Source of the DNA: Olsenella intestinalis
GTDB lineage: Bacteria; Actinomycetota; Coriobacteriia; Coriobacteriales; Atopobiaceae
Direction: 5' to 3'
NCBI RefSeq assembly: GCF_023276655.1
Contig: NZ_JALGRK010000002.1
Coordinates: 310,001 to 374,000, forward strand
Length of the DNA: 64,000 nucleotides
The translations under genes were made by a program, and so were the position numbers. The notes beneath the pieces are model-generated. The model was not told where the DNA came from, did no database searches, and saw nothing but the letters and a program-made list of their open reading frames with translations. Shown one piece after another: positions 29,494-38,244 of this stretch (within the stretch, counting starts at the first letter, position 1; every line of letters begins with the position of its first letter).

Positions 29494-32079
29494 ATGAGTC
29501 AGACCACGACACGCAAGGCACTCTGCGTGCTCTTTTCCCTCGCCCTCGTGCTGGGACTCACGCCGATTCGCGCACAGGGCGAGGGCGCAAACACTCCTCA
29601 AGTGACAGACCAGACGTCCGACCAGATGTCAGACCAAGTTGCGGACCAGGCGCAAGACCCATCAGTCGCACTCGAAGAACCTGCTGACGCTACCAGTGAG
29701 CCTCGCGGCGACGAACGCAAGGACGAGGCCACAGGTCAATCGCAGAAAGAAGCCGACGGTGGAGCCGATACCGACGCGCAGCGCGATCCACTTCAAAAAG
29801 AGCGCATCCAGCAAGGCTCGTTGCCAACGGCGCTCGATGACACAATCGACACTCGCACCGAATCGCCGCTCATCCGCGACCTGAATCCAACCGAGCCCCC
29901 CGTTCAGCAGAGCGGACTCCCCGTGGGAAGGCTTTCCGTGGAGCACGAGCCCCTTTACCTACAATCCGAGGAGATCACCCCGGGAGAGAATAAGACCGTC
30001 TCGCGCACGTCCACAAATGCCTCTTTCACGACCCCCGGTACACAGTACATCGCCACGCTGGCGGATGCGGGTCTCTACCACCTTGGCGCCAGCGGCGCAA
30101 AGGGAGGGGCATCGGGAGAGAATGCGGAGGCCGAGGGCGGAAACGGTGGCTCCACGGTCGCGGTGACGCCACTCGACGCCGGCACTCTGTACGTAGTCAC
30201 TGGCGGAATGGGCAAGACCGAAACCGAACGCTTCGCAACTTCCCCTGGCGGGGCAAACGGAGGCGGCAATGGCGGCCACGGAAATCGGTACAACGTGGGG
30301 TTGCCGAACGAGGAATACTATGGCGGCGGCGGATCAGGTGGTGGCGCCACGCACATCGCGACCGCCCCGGGAGCCCTCTCGGACTTCGGCTCCACCACAG
30401 GCGTCTCCGCATCAGTACTGCTCGTGGCTGGCGGAGGCGGCGGAGGTGGCGCCAAAAAAGTTGGAGGTGCCGGAGGAGGCGCCTCTGGCGGCACCGGAAC
30501 GCGCTTTATCAACAACGGCGACACGACAACAACCGGAGACGTTGAGCCTGGTTCGCAAGCCCCATCTGGATCGCACGTCATCGGCCAGGGCACCACGGGT
30601 GGAGACGGCGTGGAAGGCAACGTGGACCTCAAGGGCGCATCCGAAGGTCACGGAGGAGGAGGCGGCGGATATTGGGGCGGCGCAGCCATTAGCGAGAGCG
30701 GTGCATGGACGAAGGCCTCGGGCGCAGGCGGCTCGGGCTACCTCAACGAATTGAAACTTGCGGGCGAGAAGAGCGCGGACGGCGGCTCGATGACCAACGA
30801 CGGGGCCATGGTCGCCCAGACCTCCGCAGGAAGGAACGAGGGCGGCGGCACGGCATCGATCGAGTACCTTGCGAACATCGTGACGCTCGATGCGGGCAAG
30901 GCCGCGACAACCGCGGGCAGCCCCTACGTGTACACCGCCCCCAGCGCAGACGAGTATCACCTCAACTACTCCCTGTCGGGTCTTGGCGATCAAGTCGATT
31001 CCATAACCGTCCCCACGCGCGACGACGCCGTGTTCCTCGGGTACTACACCGAGCCCAACGGCGGCGGCACCCGCTACATCAACGACACCGGCACCATCGA
31101 GGCTGGGCTCTCCTCACTCGGCACCACCACGCTCTACGCAAACTGGGCGCCCATTAGCTATCAGGTCGACTTCTACAGCTTCAACAAGCCCGTCGGCTCG
31201 CAGGAGTTCCGCTACAGCGAGGGCAGCAAGGCCCTCAGGACGGCCGAGGACCTTGGTCTTGCAGAGGAGGGCATGACGTTCGCGGGCTGGCGCATGGGAC
31301 CCACGCTGCGTGTGGACCTAACTGACGGCGAGATCGTGAAAGACCTCCCGGCGAGCGAGGGACACGTCAGCCTCTACGCGGTATGGAAGCGTCAGATCAA
31401 CTTCCACGCGATCCAGGATGAAGCCGCAGCCCTCAGAGAGAGCGCAGACTCAACCCCCCTCTCGAATTCTGATCTGTACGTCTCCCAGCTCACCGATGGC
31501 GAGGCCTACTCCTCGATCACGGCACCAATCCTGCCCGCAGCCGGAACCTGGGAGGGAATCGGCTGGGTCGCGAGCGACGTGGCGGCATCGGCCGCAGACG
31601 TGGCCGCGGGCGAGTCCTTCATGCCCATGGCGACCGAGTACTTCGGCCTCTACCACCGCGAGCTGCACCTCGCCTTCGACGGCAACGGCGCCACGTCGGG
31701 TACGATGGACGACCTCGTCGACCTCCAGCGCATGAACGCCTCGGGCCAGATCACGAGCGTGATGTTCAAGCTGCCCGAAAACGCCTTCGAGCGCGATGGC
31801 CACACCTTCCGCACCTGGGACCTCGGCGACCCCGGCGACGCCGTGACGCTCTCCCCCGCCGCGACCGAAGCCGCGACCACGACCGCCCGTGCGCTCTGGG
31901 ACGAGCTTCCCACGCCGGAGGCACCCGGCGACCCCGCGAACACCGCCCAGCCGCAGGATCGCCGCTCGCCCTCGCCCGCCACGGGAGACGCGCCCGCGTG
32001 GCCCGCGGCGCTCGCCGCAATGCTCGCAGCAGCTGCGCTGACGCTTGGGCTTTCCCGCCGTGCACGGCGCGAGCACTAG
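29494..32079 (+). CDS. Secreted Gly-rich/InlB-repeat surface protein 2 (861 aa)
   Basis: Second paralogue of the tandem cluster. Signal peptide MSQTTTRKALCVLFSLALVL with cleavage near IRAQG. The N-terminal variable region has TDQTSDQMSDQVADQ mini-repeats and lower GC than its neighbours. The Gly-rich domain (GGGGSGGGATHIAT, LLVAGGGGGGGAKK) and shared C-terminal domain (FMPMATEYFGLYHREL) are present, and the tail is SPSPATGDAPAWPAALAAML...RRARREH. It lacks the two central repeat units (the FDANGV unit and the GYTFGGWYT unit) seen in the other four, which explains its shorter length. ATG at 29494 has AGGAG 9 nt upstream. The gap to gene 3 is 38 nt with no terminator, so genes 2 and 3 may be co-transcribed. 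Confidence 0.87.
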   Translation: MSQTTTRKALCVLFSLALVLGLTPIRAQGEGANTPQVTDQTSDQMSDQVADQAQDPSVALEEPADATSEPRGDERKDEATGQSQKEADGGADTDAQRDPLQKERIQQGSLPTALDDTIDTRTESPLIRDLNPTEPPVQQSGLPVGRLSVEHEPLYLQSEEITPGENKTVSRTSTNASFTTPGTQYIATLADAGLYHLGASGAKGGASGENAEAEGGNGGSTVAVTPLDAGTLYVVTGGMGKTETERFATSPGGANGGGNGGHGNRYNVGLPNEEYYGGGGSGGGATHIATAPGALSDFGSTTGVSASVLLVAGGGGGGGAKKVGGAGGGASGGTGTRFINNGDTTTTGDVEPGSQAPSGSHVIGQGTTGGDGVEGNVDLKGASEGHGGGGGGYWGGAAISESGAWTKASGAGGSGYLNELKLAGEKSADGGSMTNDGAMVAQTSAGRNEGGGTASIEYLANIVTLDAGKAATTAGSPYVYTAPSADEYHLNYSLSGLGDQVDSITVPTRDDAVFLGYYTEPNGGGTRYINDTGTIEAGLSSLGTTTLYANWAPISYQVDFYSFNKPVGSQEFRYSEGSKALRTAEDLGLAEEGMTFAGWRMGPTLRVDLTDGEIVKDLPASEGHVSLYAVWKRQINFHAIQDEAAALRESADSTPLSNSDLYVSQLTDGEAYSSITAPILPAAGTWEGIGWVASDVAASAADVAAGESFMPMATEYFGLYHRELHLAFDGNGATSGTMDDLVDLQRMNASGQITSVMFKLPENAFERDGHTFRTWDLGDPGDAVTLSPAATEAATTTARALWDELPTPEAPGDPANTAQPQDRRSPSPATGDAPAWPAALAAMLAAAALTLGLSRRARREH

Positions 32080-32117
32080 AGCAGAAACAACCTAGCGACG
32101 CGAAACCGAGGTGGGCC

Positions 32118-35006
32118 ATGAGACACACGACGACGCGCAAGGCACTGTGCGTGCTCTTCTCGCTCACGCTCGTCATCGGGCTCTGCCCCGCTCCCGCGCG
32201 CGGCACGTCCGCGGCCGAGAAGAGCGAACCCACACCGTCCGCGTCCGAGCCGTCACCAGGTCAGGAGACTGCGACCCCCGCCGACAGCGACGGGGCGCCC
32301 ACGACGGCTCCGACCGACGACGAGACGCCCCCGGCCCAGACGCCTGCGTCGCTCGACCAACGCCCGGCAGACGACACCCAGCAGGCCGATCCCGTGAGCA
32401 CGTCCGTTGGCAACGCAACCCATCAAGCCAACACGACCGCCGAAGACGAAGCCCCCGACCTCCAGGCGCAATCCGGCGACCTCGCGCCGCAAACCGACGT
32501 CCTCGCCCCGGGCGAGACCAAGACCGTCTCGCGCGCCTCGACCACGGCCGCCTTCGACGTCCCCGGCGCGCAGAACACGGCCACGCTCGCCGACACGGGC
32601 CTCTACCGGCTCAGCGCGCTCGGCGCCAGGGGCGGCATGGCCGGCGAGGGCTGCGAGGGGCCAGGCGGTAGCGGCGGCAGCGCCGTCGCGGTCACGCCAC
32701 TCGACCCCGTCAGCCTCAGCGTCGTCACGGGCGGCGAAGGCAAACAGGAGGCGGAGCAAAGGCAAGGGGCGTCAGGTGGCGCCAACGGCGGCGGCGTCGG
32801 CGGGTCCGGCGCAGTGTCAGGCAGCATCTACTACGGCGGCGGTGGGTCCGGCGGCGGCGCGACCCACATCGCGACGAATGCCGGCACCCTCGCAAGCTTC
32901 AGGTCGGTCGCGGGCGTAGAGGCCTCGGTGCTCCTCGTCGCAGGAGGAGGCGGCGGCGGTGGCTCCACCATGTCCGGCGGCGACGGCGGCGGTGCCATCG
33001 CAGGGAGCGGCCTTCGCTTCACCAGCAAGACCTCGACCGTTGCCGTGCCCGGCGGCTCACAGGCCAACAACTCCGGCTCCGCAGCCATTGGTCAGGGAGC
33101 TCCCGGCGGCGGCGGCCTCGACAACACGAGCGGCGGCGCCGAGGGACACGGCGGGGGCGGAGGCGGCTACTGGGGAGGCGCGGCGGTCGAAGAGTCCGCC
33201 AAGTGGACCAAGTCCTCCGCCGGCGGCGGGTCGGCCTTCCTCAACGACTCCCTCATGGCGGGCGAGAAGAGCGCGGATGGCGGCTCTATGAGCCTCGACG
33301 GGGCCACGGTCGCACGTACGACCGCAGGCGCCAACCCGGGCGCTGGCTCCGCCTCGATCGAGTACCTCGCCAGCGTCGTCACGCTCGACGCGGGCGAGTC
33401 CGCGACAACCGCGGGCAGTGCCTACATCTACGCCGCCCCCGCCGCAGACGAGTACTCCCTCTCCTACTCCGTCACGGGCCTCAGCGACCAGGTGACCAAG
33501 ATCGCCGTTCCCACGCGCTCCGATGCCCAGTTCCTCGGCTACCACACCGAGCCCGCGGGCGACGGCACCTGCTACGTCGACGACACGGGCGCCATCAAGT
33601 CAGGCCTCTTCGACCGCGGCTCCACCACGCTCCACGCCCGCTGGGGCCACAAGGTGGACTTCGACGCCAACGGGGTCGAGACGACGTCCTTCCCCGAGAG
33701 CCAGCTCGTCGACGACGGCGACACCGCAACGAAGCCGGACGACCCAGCCTCGAGCACGAGCGACTTCAAGGGCTGGTCGACCGACAAGAACACCTACCAG
33801 GAGTTCGACTTCGCAACGACACTCACGGGCAACGCCACGACCACCCTCTACGCGTTCTGGTCGCCGCGCGTCGAGTTCGACCTCCAGGGCCACGGCTCGC
33901 CCATCCCCGCCCAGTTCCTCCAAAAGGGCGAAAGCAGCCAGACGGCGACGCGTCCCGCAGACCCCACCGAGCCCGGCTACACCTTCGGCGGCTGGTACAC
34001 CGACGCCTCCTGCGCGGACGAGTACGCCTACGACTTCGATGAGCCGGTCACGGCCATCACGAAGCTCTTCGCAAAATGGTCCGCCAACGAGTACGCCATC
34101 GAATTCATCGACGACAAGACGGTGATCGGCACGGAGGACTTCGTCTACGACTCCGCCGAGAAGAGCCTCCTCACGTCCGAGGAACTGGGCCTCTCGCGCG
34201 AGGGCTGGACCTTCGCCGGCTGGCGCCGCGGCGACGCGCTCCAGGTCGACTACACCGACGGCCAGCCGATCAGAAACCTCTCGACCGAGACGGGAAAGAT
34301 CGAGTTCCACGCCGTGTGGCAGCGCACGATCGAGTTCCATGCTGCCAGCATCCCCGCCCTTGTGACGGACCTCGAGACGGCGGCGTCGCTCGCGCCCCAG
34401 TCATCATCCGACCAGACGCTCACCCAGCTGACCGATGGAGAGACCCTCTCCTCCGTCACGGCCCCGACTATTCCCGCAACGGGCGCCTGGCAGGGCGTCG
34501 GCTGGGTGGCGAGCGAGGTCGCCGCCTCAGCGGCAGACGTCGCCGCGGGAGAGGCCTTCATGCCCATGGCGACCGAGTACTTCGGCCTCTACCACCGCGA
34601 GCTGCGCCTCGCTTTCGACGGCAACGGGGCCACGTCGGGTACGATGGACGACCTCGTCGACCTCCAGCGCATGAACGCCTCGGGCCAGATCACGAGCGTC
34701 ACCTTCACGCTCCCCAAGAACGGCTTCGAGCGCGAGGGCCACAGCTTCCGCGCCTGGGACCTCGGCGACCCTGGCGACGCCGTGACGCTCTCCCCCACAG
34801 CCGCGGAGAGCTCGTCGTTCACGGCGGCGGCGCTTTGGGACGACGATCCCGCAGCACAACCCCAGGACCACGTCCAGGCACCCGACCGCCGCTCGCCCTC
34901 CCCCGCCACGGGAGACGGCCCCACGTGGCCCGCGCCCCTCGCGCTTGCGCTAGCGACCGCCGCCATCGCCCTCGGCATCGCGCGACGCACCCGCCGCAAC
35001 GGCTAG
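32118..35006 (+). CDS. Secreted Gly-rich/InlB-repeat surface protein 3 (962 aa)
   Basis: Third paralogue. Signal peptide MRHTTTRKALCVLFSLTLVI...CPAPARG. Its first 116 nt are identical to those of gene 4 (35155-35270), and the text DLQAQSGDLAPQTDVLAPGE before the Gly-rich domain also nearly matches gene 4. Order: Ser/Thr/Pro-rich variable region, Gly-rich domain (GGGGSGGGATHIAT), three InlB/Flg_new-type units (FDANGVETTSFPES, GYTFGGWYTDASC, GWTFAGWRRGDAL), shared C-terminal domain, SPSPATGDGPTWPAPLALAL...RRTRRNG. Leader AGCGACGCGAAACCGAGGTG before the ATG is shared with gene 5. No promoter of its own is visible. Confidence 0.88.
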   Translation: MRHTTTRKALCVLFSLTLVIGLCPAPARGTSAAEKSEPTPSASEPSPGQETATPADSDGAPTTAPTDDETPPAQTPASLDQRPADDTQQADPVSTSVGNATHQANTTAEDEAPDLQAQSGDLAPQTDVLAPGETKTVSRASTTAAFDVPGAQNTATLADTGLYRLSALGARGGMAGEGCEGPGGSGGSAVAVTPLDPVSLSVVTGGEGKQEAEQRQGASGGANGGGVGGSGAVSGSIYYGGGGSGGGATHIATNAGTLASFRSVAGVEASVLLVAGGGGGGGSTMSGGDGGGAIAGSGLRFTSKTSTVAVPGGSQANNSGSAAIGQGAPGGGGLDNTSGGAEGHGGGGGGYWGGAAVEESAKWTKSSAGGGSAFLNDSLMAGEKSADGGSMSLDGATVARTTAGANPGAGSASIEYLASVVTLDAGESATTAGSAYIYAAPAADEYSLSYSVTGLSDQVTKIAVPTRSDAQFLGYHTEPAGDGTCYVDDTGAIKSGLFDRGSTTLHARWGHKVDFDANGVETTSFPESQLVDDGDTATKPDDPASSTSDFKGWSTDKNTYQEFDFATTLTGNATTTLYAFWSPRVEFDLQGHGSPIPAQFLQKGESSQTATRPADPTEPGYTFGGWYTDASCADEYAYDFDEPVTAITKLFAKWSANEYAIEFIDDKTVIGTEDFVYDSAEKSLLTSEELGLSREGWTFAGWRRGDALQVDYTDGQPIRNLSTETGKIEFHAVWQRTIEFHAASIPALVTDLETAASLAPQSSSDQTLTQLTDGETLSSVTAPTIPATGAWQGVGWVASEVAASAADVAAGEAFMPMATEYFGLYHRELRLAFDGNGATSGTMDDLVDLQRMNASGQITSVTFTLPKNGFEREGHSFRAWDLGDPGDAVTLSPTAAESSSFTAAALWDDDPAAQPQDHVQAPDRRSPSPATGDGPTWPAPLALALATAAIALGIARRTRRNG

Positions 35007-35074
35007 GCACGCGCCGCGCGCAACCGAATACGGGTCAAAACGTCTCATTTGTCCGCCGCACCACTGAGCAGGCA

Positions 35075-35104
35075 TTCTCCTCGCACGGCACCCTCGCCTA
35101 TACT
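35075..35104 (+). promoter_or_regulatory. Promoter of surface-protein gene 4
   Basis: TTCTCC (35075-35080), 18-nt spacer, TATACT (35099-35104) followed by TTG, about 50 nt before the ATG. Same spacing and -10 word as genes 1 and 5. Confidence 0.6.
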
Positions 35105-35154
35105 TTGAAAGATACACTGTCGACAGCGACGTATGCAAAGCAGAGGTGTGCGCC

Positions 35155-38097
35155 ATGAGACACACGACGACGCGCAAGGCACTGTGCGTGCTCTTCTCGC
35201 TCACGCTCGTCATCGGGCTCTGCCCCGCTCCCGCGCGCGGCACGTCCGCGGCCGAGAAGAGCGAACCCACGTCTGCCGCGGCTGAGCCATCGCAAGAAAC
35301 TACTACCGCAGCCCCCGCCGACGAGGCTGCGACGGCCACACCCGCGTCGACCGACGACGAGACGCCCTCGGCCCAGACGACTGCAATGCTCGGGCAAGGT
35401 GCGGCAAACGGCGCCCAGCAGGCCGACCCCATGGCCTCGGCGGCCGAGCCCGCAACCCAGCAGACGAATCCCGTGACCCCGGCACCTGGCGCCACAACCC
35501 AGCAGGCCGAGGCGACCACCGAGGGCGACGACCCCGACCTCCAGGCGCAATCCGGCAACCTCGCGCCGCAAACCGACGACCTCGCCCCGGGCGAGACCAA
35601 GACCGTCTCGCGCTCCTCGACCACGGCTGCCTTCAACGTCGCCGGCGCGCAGAACACGGCCACGCTCGCCGACACGGGCCTCTATGAGCTCAAGGTAAAG
35701 GGCGCCAAGGGTGGCCAGGCGGGCGACGGCTGCAACGGGTCCGGCGGCATGGGCGGCAGCTCCATTGCAGTCACACCACTTGACCCAACCGACCTCAGCG
35801 TCGTCACGGGCGGTGCCGGCAAGAGCGAATACCCCCACTACACCAGGACTCCGGGTGGCGCCAACGGCGGTGGAGACGGCGGCGCAGGAGCAAAGTTCAA
35901 CAGCTACTTCGGCGGCGGTGGGTCTGGCGGCGGCGCCAGCCACATCGCAACCACAGACGGAACACTCGCGAGCTTCGGCTCGACCGAGGGAGTGGACTCC
36001 TCGGTGCTCCTCGTCGCCGGCGGAGGCGGAGGGGGCGGGACCGGCTGGGCCGGCGGCTCCGGCGGCGGTGCAGCCGGAGGCAACGGCACGCGCGCCATTG
36101 AAAGAAATGTGTACGGTTCCGTGTACGGCGGATCACAAGTCGCTCCCTCTGGCTCAGGCGTCATCGGCCAGGGCGCTGCGGGTGGCAACGGACGCGCCAA
36201 CACGAGCGGCGGTGCCGAGGGACACGGCGGCGGCGGAGGCGGCTACTGGGGCGGCGCGGCTGTCATCGAAGACGGCAAGTGGACCAAGTCCAGCGGTGGC
36301 GGCGGTTCCGCCTTCATCAACGAACGCTTCATTGCGGGCGAGAAGAGCGCCGACGGCGGCTCGATGACCCGCGACGGGTCCATGGTCGCCCTGACGCTCG
36401 CCGGCACCAACGACGCCGCCGGCACGGCCTCCGTCAGGTACCTCGCCAGCGTCATCACGCTCGACGCCGGCGAGTCCGCTGCCACGACCGGCAGCGCCTA
36501 CATCTACGCCGCCCCCGACGTCGACGAGTACCACCTCGACTACTCGATCACGGGCCTCGGCGACCAAGCAACCACCATCACGATCCCAACGCGCCCAGAC
36601 GCCCAGTTCCTCGGCTACTACACCGAGCGCGCGGGCGCAGGCACCTGCTACGTCAACGATGCGGGCACCATCAAGTCAGGCCTCTTCGACCTCGGCTCCA
36701 CCACCCTCTACGCCCGCTGGGGCCACAAGGTAAACTTCGACGCCAACGGGGTCGAGACGACCTCCTTCCCCGAGGGCCAGGTCGTCGACGACGGCGGCAG
36801 CGCGACCGAGCCGGCCGAGCCGACCTCCGTCATGCACGACTTCAAGGGCTGGTCCACGAGCCCGAGCACGTTCACGGAGTACGACTTCTCCACCACGCTC
36901 ACGAACAGCGAGCCGATCACCCTCTACGCGTTCTGGTCGCCGCACGTCGAGTTCGACCTGCAAGGACGCGGCGGCGCAATCGACCCGCAGTTCCTCCAGA
37001 AGGGCGAGACGGGCCAGAAGGCGCAGCGCCCCGAAGACCCCACCGAGACCGGCTACACCTTCGGCGGCTGGTACACCCACCCCTCCTGCGCCGACGAGTA
37101 CGCCTACGACTTCGACGAGGCCGTCACGACCGACACAACGCTCTACGCCAAGTGGTCGGCCAACGAGTACACGGTCGAGTTCATCGACGGCGAAACCGTG
37201 GCCGGCACGGAGGACTTCGTCTACGACTCAGCCGAGAAGAGCCTCCTCACGTCCGAGGAGCTGGGCCTCTCACGCGAGGGCTGGACCTTCGCCGGCTGGC
37301 GCCGGGGCGACGCGCTCCAGGTCGACTACACCGACGGCGAGTCGGTGCGGAACCTCTCGACGGTCACCGGCAAGATCGAGTTCCACGCCGTGTGGCAGCG
37401 CCCGATCGAGTTCCACGCCGCAAGCATTCCGGCCCTCACGACGGACCTCGAGACGGCGGCGTCGCTCGCAACCCACTCATCATCCGACCAGACGCTCCCC
37501 CAGCTCACCGACGGGGCCACCTACTCCTCCGTCACGGCGCCGATCCTGCCCACAAGCGGGTCCTGGCAGGGCGTCGGCTGGGTCGCGAGCGAGGTCGTCG
37601 CGTCGGCGGCCGACGTCGCGGCCGGCGAGTCCTTCATGCCCATGGCGACCGAGTACTTCGGCCTCTACCACCGCGAGCTGCGCCTCGCCTTCGACGGCAA
37701 CGGCGCGACCTCGGGCTCGATGGACGACCTCGTCGACCTCCAGCGCATGAACGCCTCGGGCCAGATAACGAGCGTGACCTTCGTGCTCCCCCAAAACGAC
37801 TTCGAGCGCGAGGGCCACAGCTTCCGCACCTGGGACCTCGGCGACCCCGGCGACGCCATTACGCTCAAGCCCGCCGCGACCGAAGCCGCGACCACGACCG
37901 CCCACGCGCTCTGGGACGAGCTCCCCGCGCCGGCAGGCCCGTCGCAGGCTCCCACGGAGGCGGCCAGCCCCACGGACCGCCGCTCGCCCTCCCCCGCCAC
38001 GGGAGACGGTCCCACGTGGCCCGCGCCCCTCGCGCTCGCCCTCGCGACCGCCGCGATCGCCCTCGGCATCACGCGCCGCACCCGCCGCGAACGCTAG
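35155..38097 (+). CDS. Secreted Gly-rich/InlB-repeat surface protein 4 (980 aa)
   Basis: Fourth paralogue, the closest relative of gene 3: identical signal-peptide DNA, the same InlB units (FDANGVETTSFPEG, GYTFGGWYTHPSC, GWTFAGWRRGDALQVDYTDG) and a tail SPSPATGDGPTWPAPLALAL...RRTRRER differing at a few positions. The Pro/Thr/Gln-rich region after the signal peptide is its own, with ATQQTNPVTPAPGATTQQ. The Gly-rich domain shows GGGGSGGGASHIAT and LLVAGGGGGGGTGW. ATG at 35155 (RBS GAGGTG) rather than a GTG three codons earlier. Strong local identity with gene 3 against divergence elsewhere suggests recent duplication with gene conversion. Confidence 0.88.
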   Translation: MRHTTTRKALCVLFSLTLVIGLCPAPARGTSAAEKSEPTSAAAEPSQETTTAAPADEAATATPASTDDETPSAQTTAMLGQGAANGAQQADPMASAAEPATQQTNPVTPAPGATTQQAEATTEGDDPDLQAQSGNLAPQTDDLAPGETKTVSRSSTTAAFNVAGAQNTATLADTGLYELKVKGAKGGQAGDGCNGSGGMGGSSIAVTPLDPTDLSVVTGGAGKSEYPHYTRTPGGANGGGDGGAGAKFNSYFGGGGSGGGASHIATTDGTLASFGSTEGVDSSVLLVAGGGGGGGTGWAGGSGGGAAGGNGTRAIERNVYGSVYGGSQVAPSGSGVIGQGAAGGNGRANTSGGAEGHGGGGGGYWGGAAVIEDGKWTKSSGGGGSAFINERFIAGEKSADGGSMTRDGSMVALTLAGTNDAAGTASVRYLASVITLDAGESAATTGSAYIYAAPDVDEYHLDYSITGLGDQATTITIPTRPDAQFLGYYTERAGAGTCYVNDAGTIKSGLFDLGSTTLYARWGHKVNFDANGVETTSFPEGQVVDDGGSATEPAEPTSVMHDFKGWSTSPSTFTEYDFSTTLTNSEPITLYAFWSPHVEFDLQGRGGAIDPQFLQKGETGQKAQRPEDPTETGYTFGGWYTHPSCADEYAYDFDEAVTTDTTLYAKWSANEYTVEFIDGETVAGTEDFVYDSAEKSLLTSEELGLSREGWTFAGWRRGDALQVDYTDGESVRNLSTVTGKIEFHAVWQRPIEFHAASIPALTTDLETAASLATHSSSDQTLPQLTDGATYSSVTAPILPTSGSWQGVGWVASEVVASAADVAAGESFMPMATEYFGLYHRELRLAFDGNGATSGSMDDLVDLQRMNASGQITSVTFVLPQNDFEREGHSFRTWDLGDPGDAITLKPAATEAATTTAHALWDELPAPAGPSQAPTEAASPTDRRSPSPATGDGPTWPAPLALALATAAIALGITRRTRRER

Positions 38098-38168
38098 GCC
38101 GCGCCCTGCGCACGCGACCGATAAGGCCCCAAATTGATTCATCTACCTGCTTGCTCACCCGTCAGGGG

Positions 38169-38198
38169 TTCAACGACCAAGCGCCAGTCCCGTATACT
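38169..38198 (+). promoter_or_regulatory. Promoter of surface-protein gene 5
   Basis: TTCAAC (38169-38174), 18-nt spacer, TATACT (38193-38198) followed by TTG; the ATG is 46 nt downstream. Confidence 0.65.
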
Positions 38199-38244
38199 TT
38201 GAGAGATAGGCGACCATCCCAGCGACGCGAAACCGAGGTGCGCC

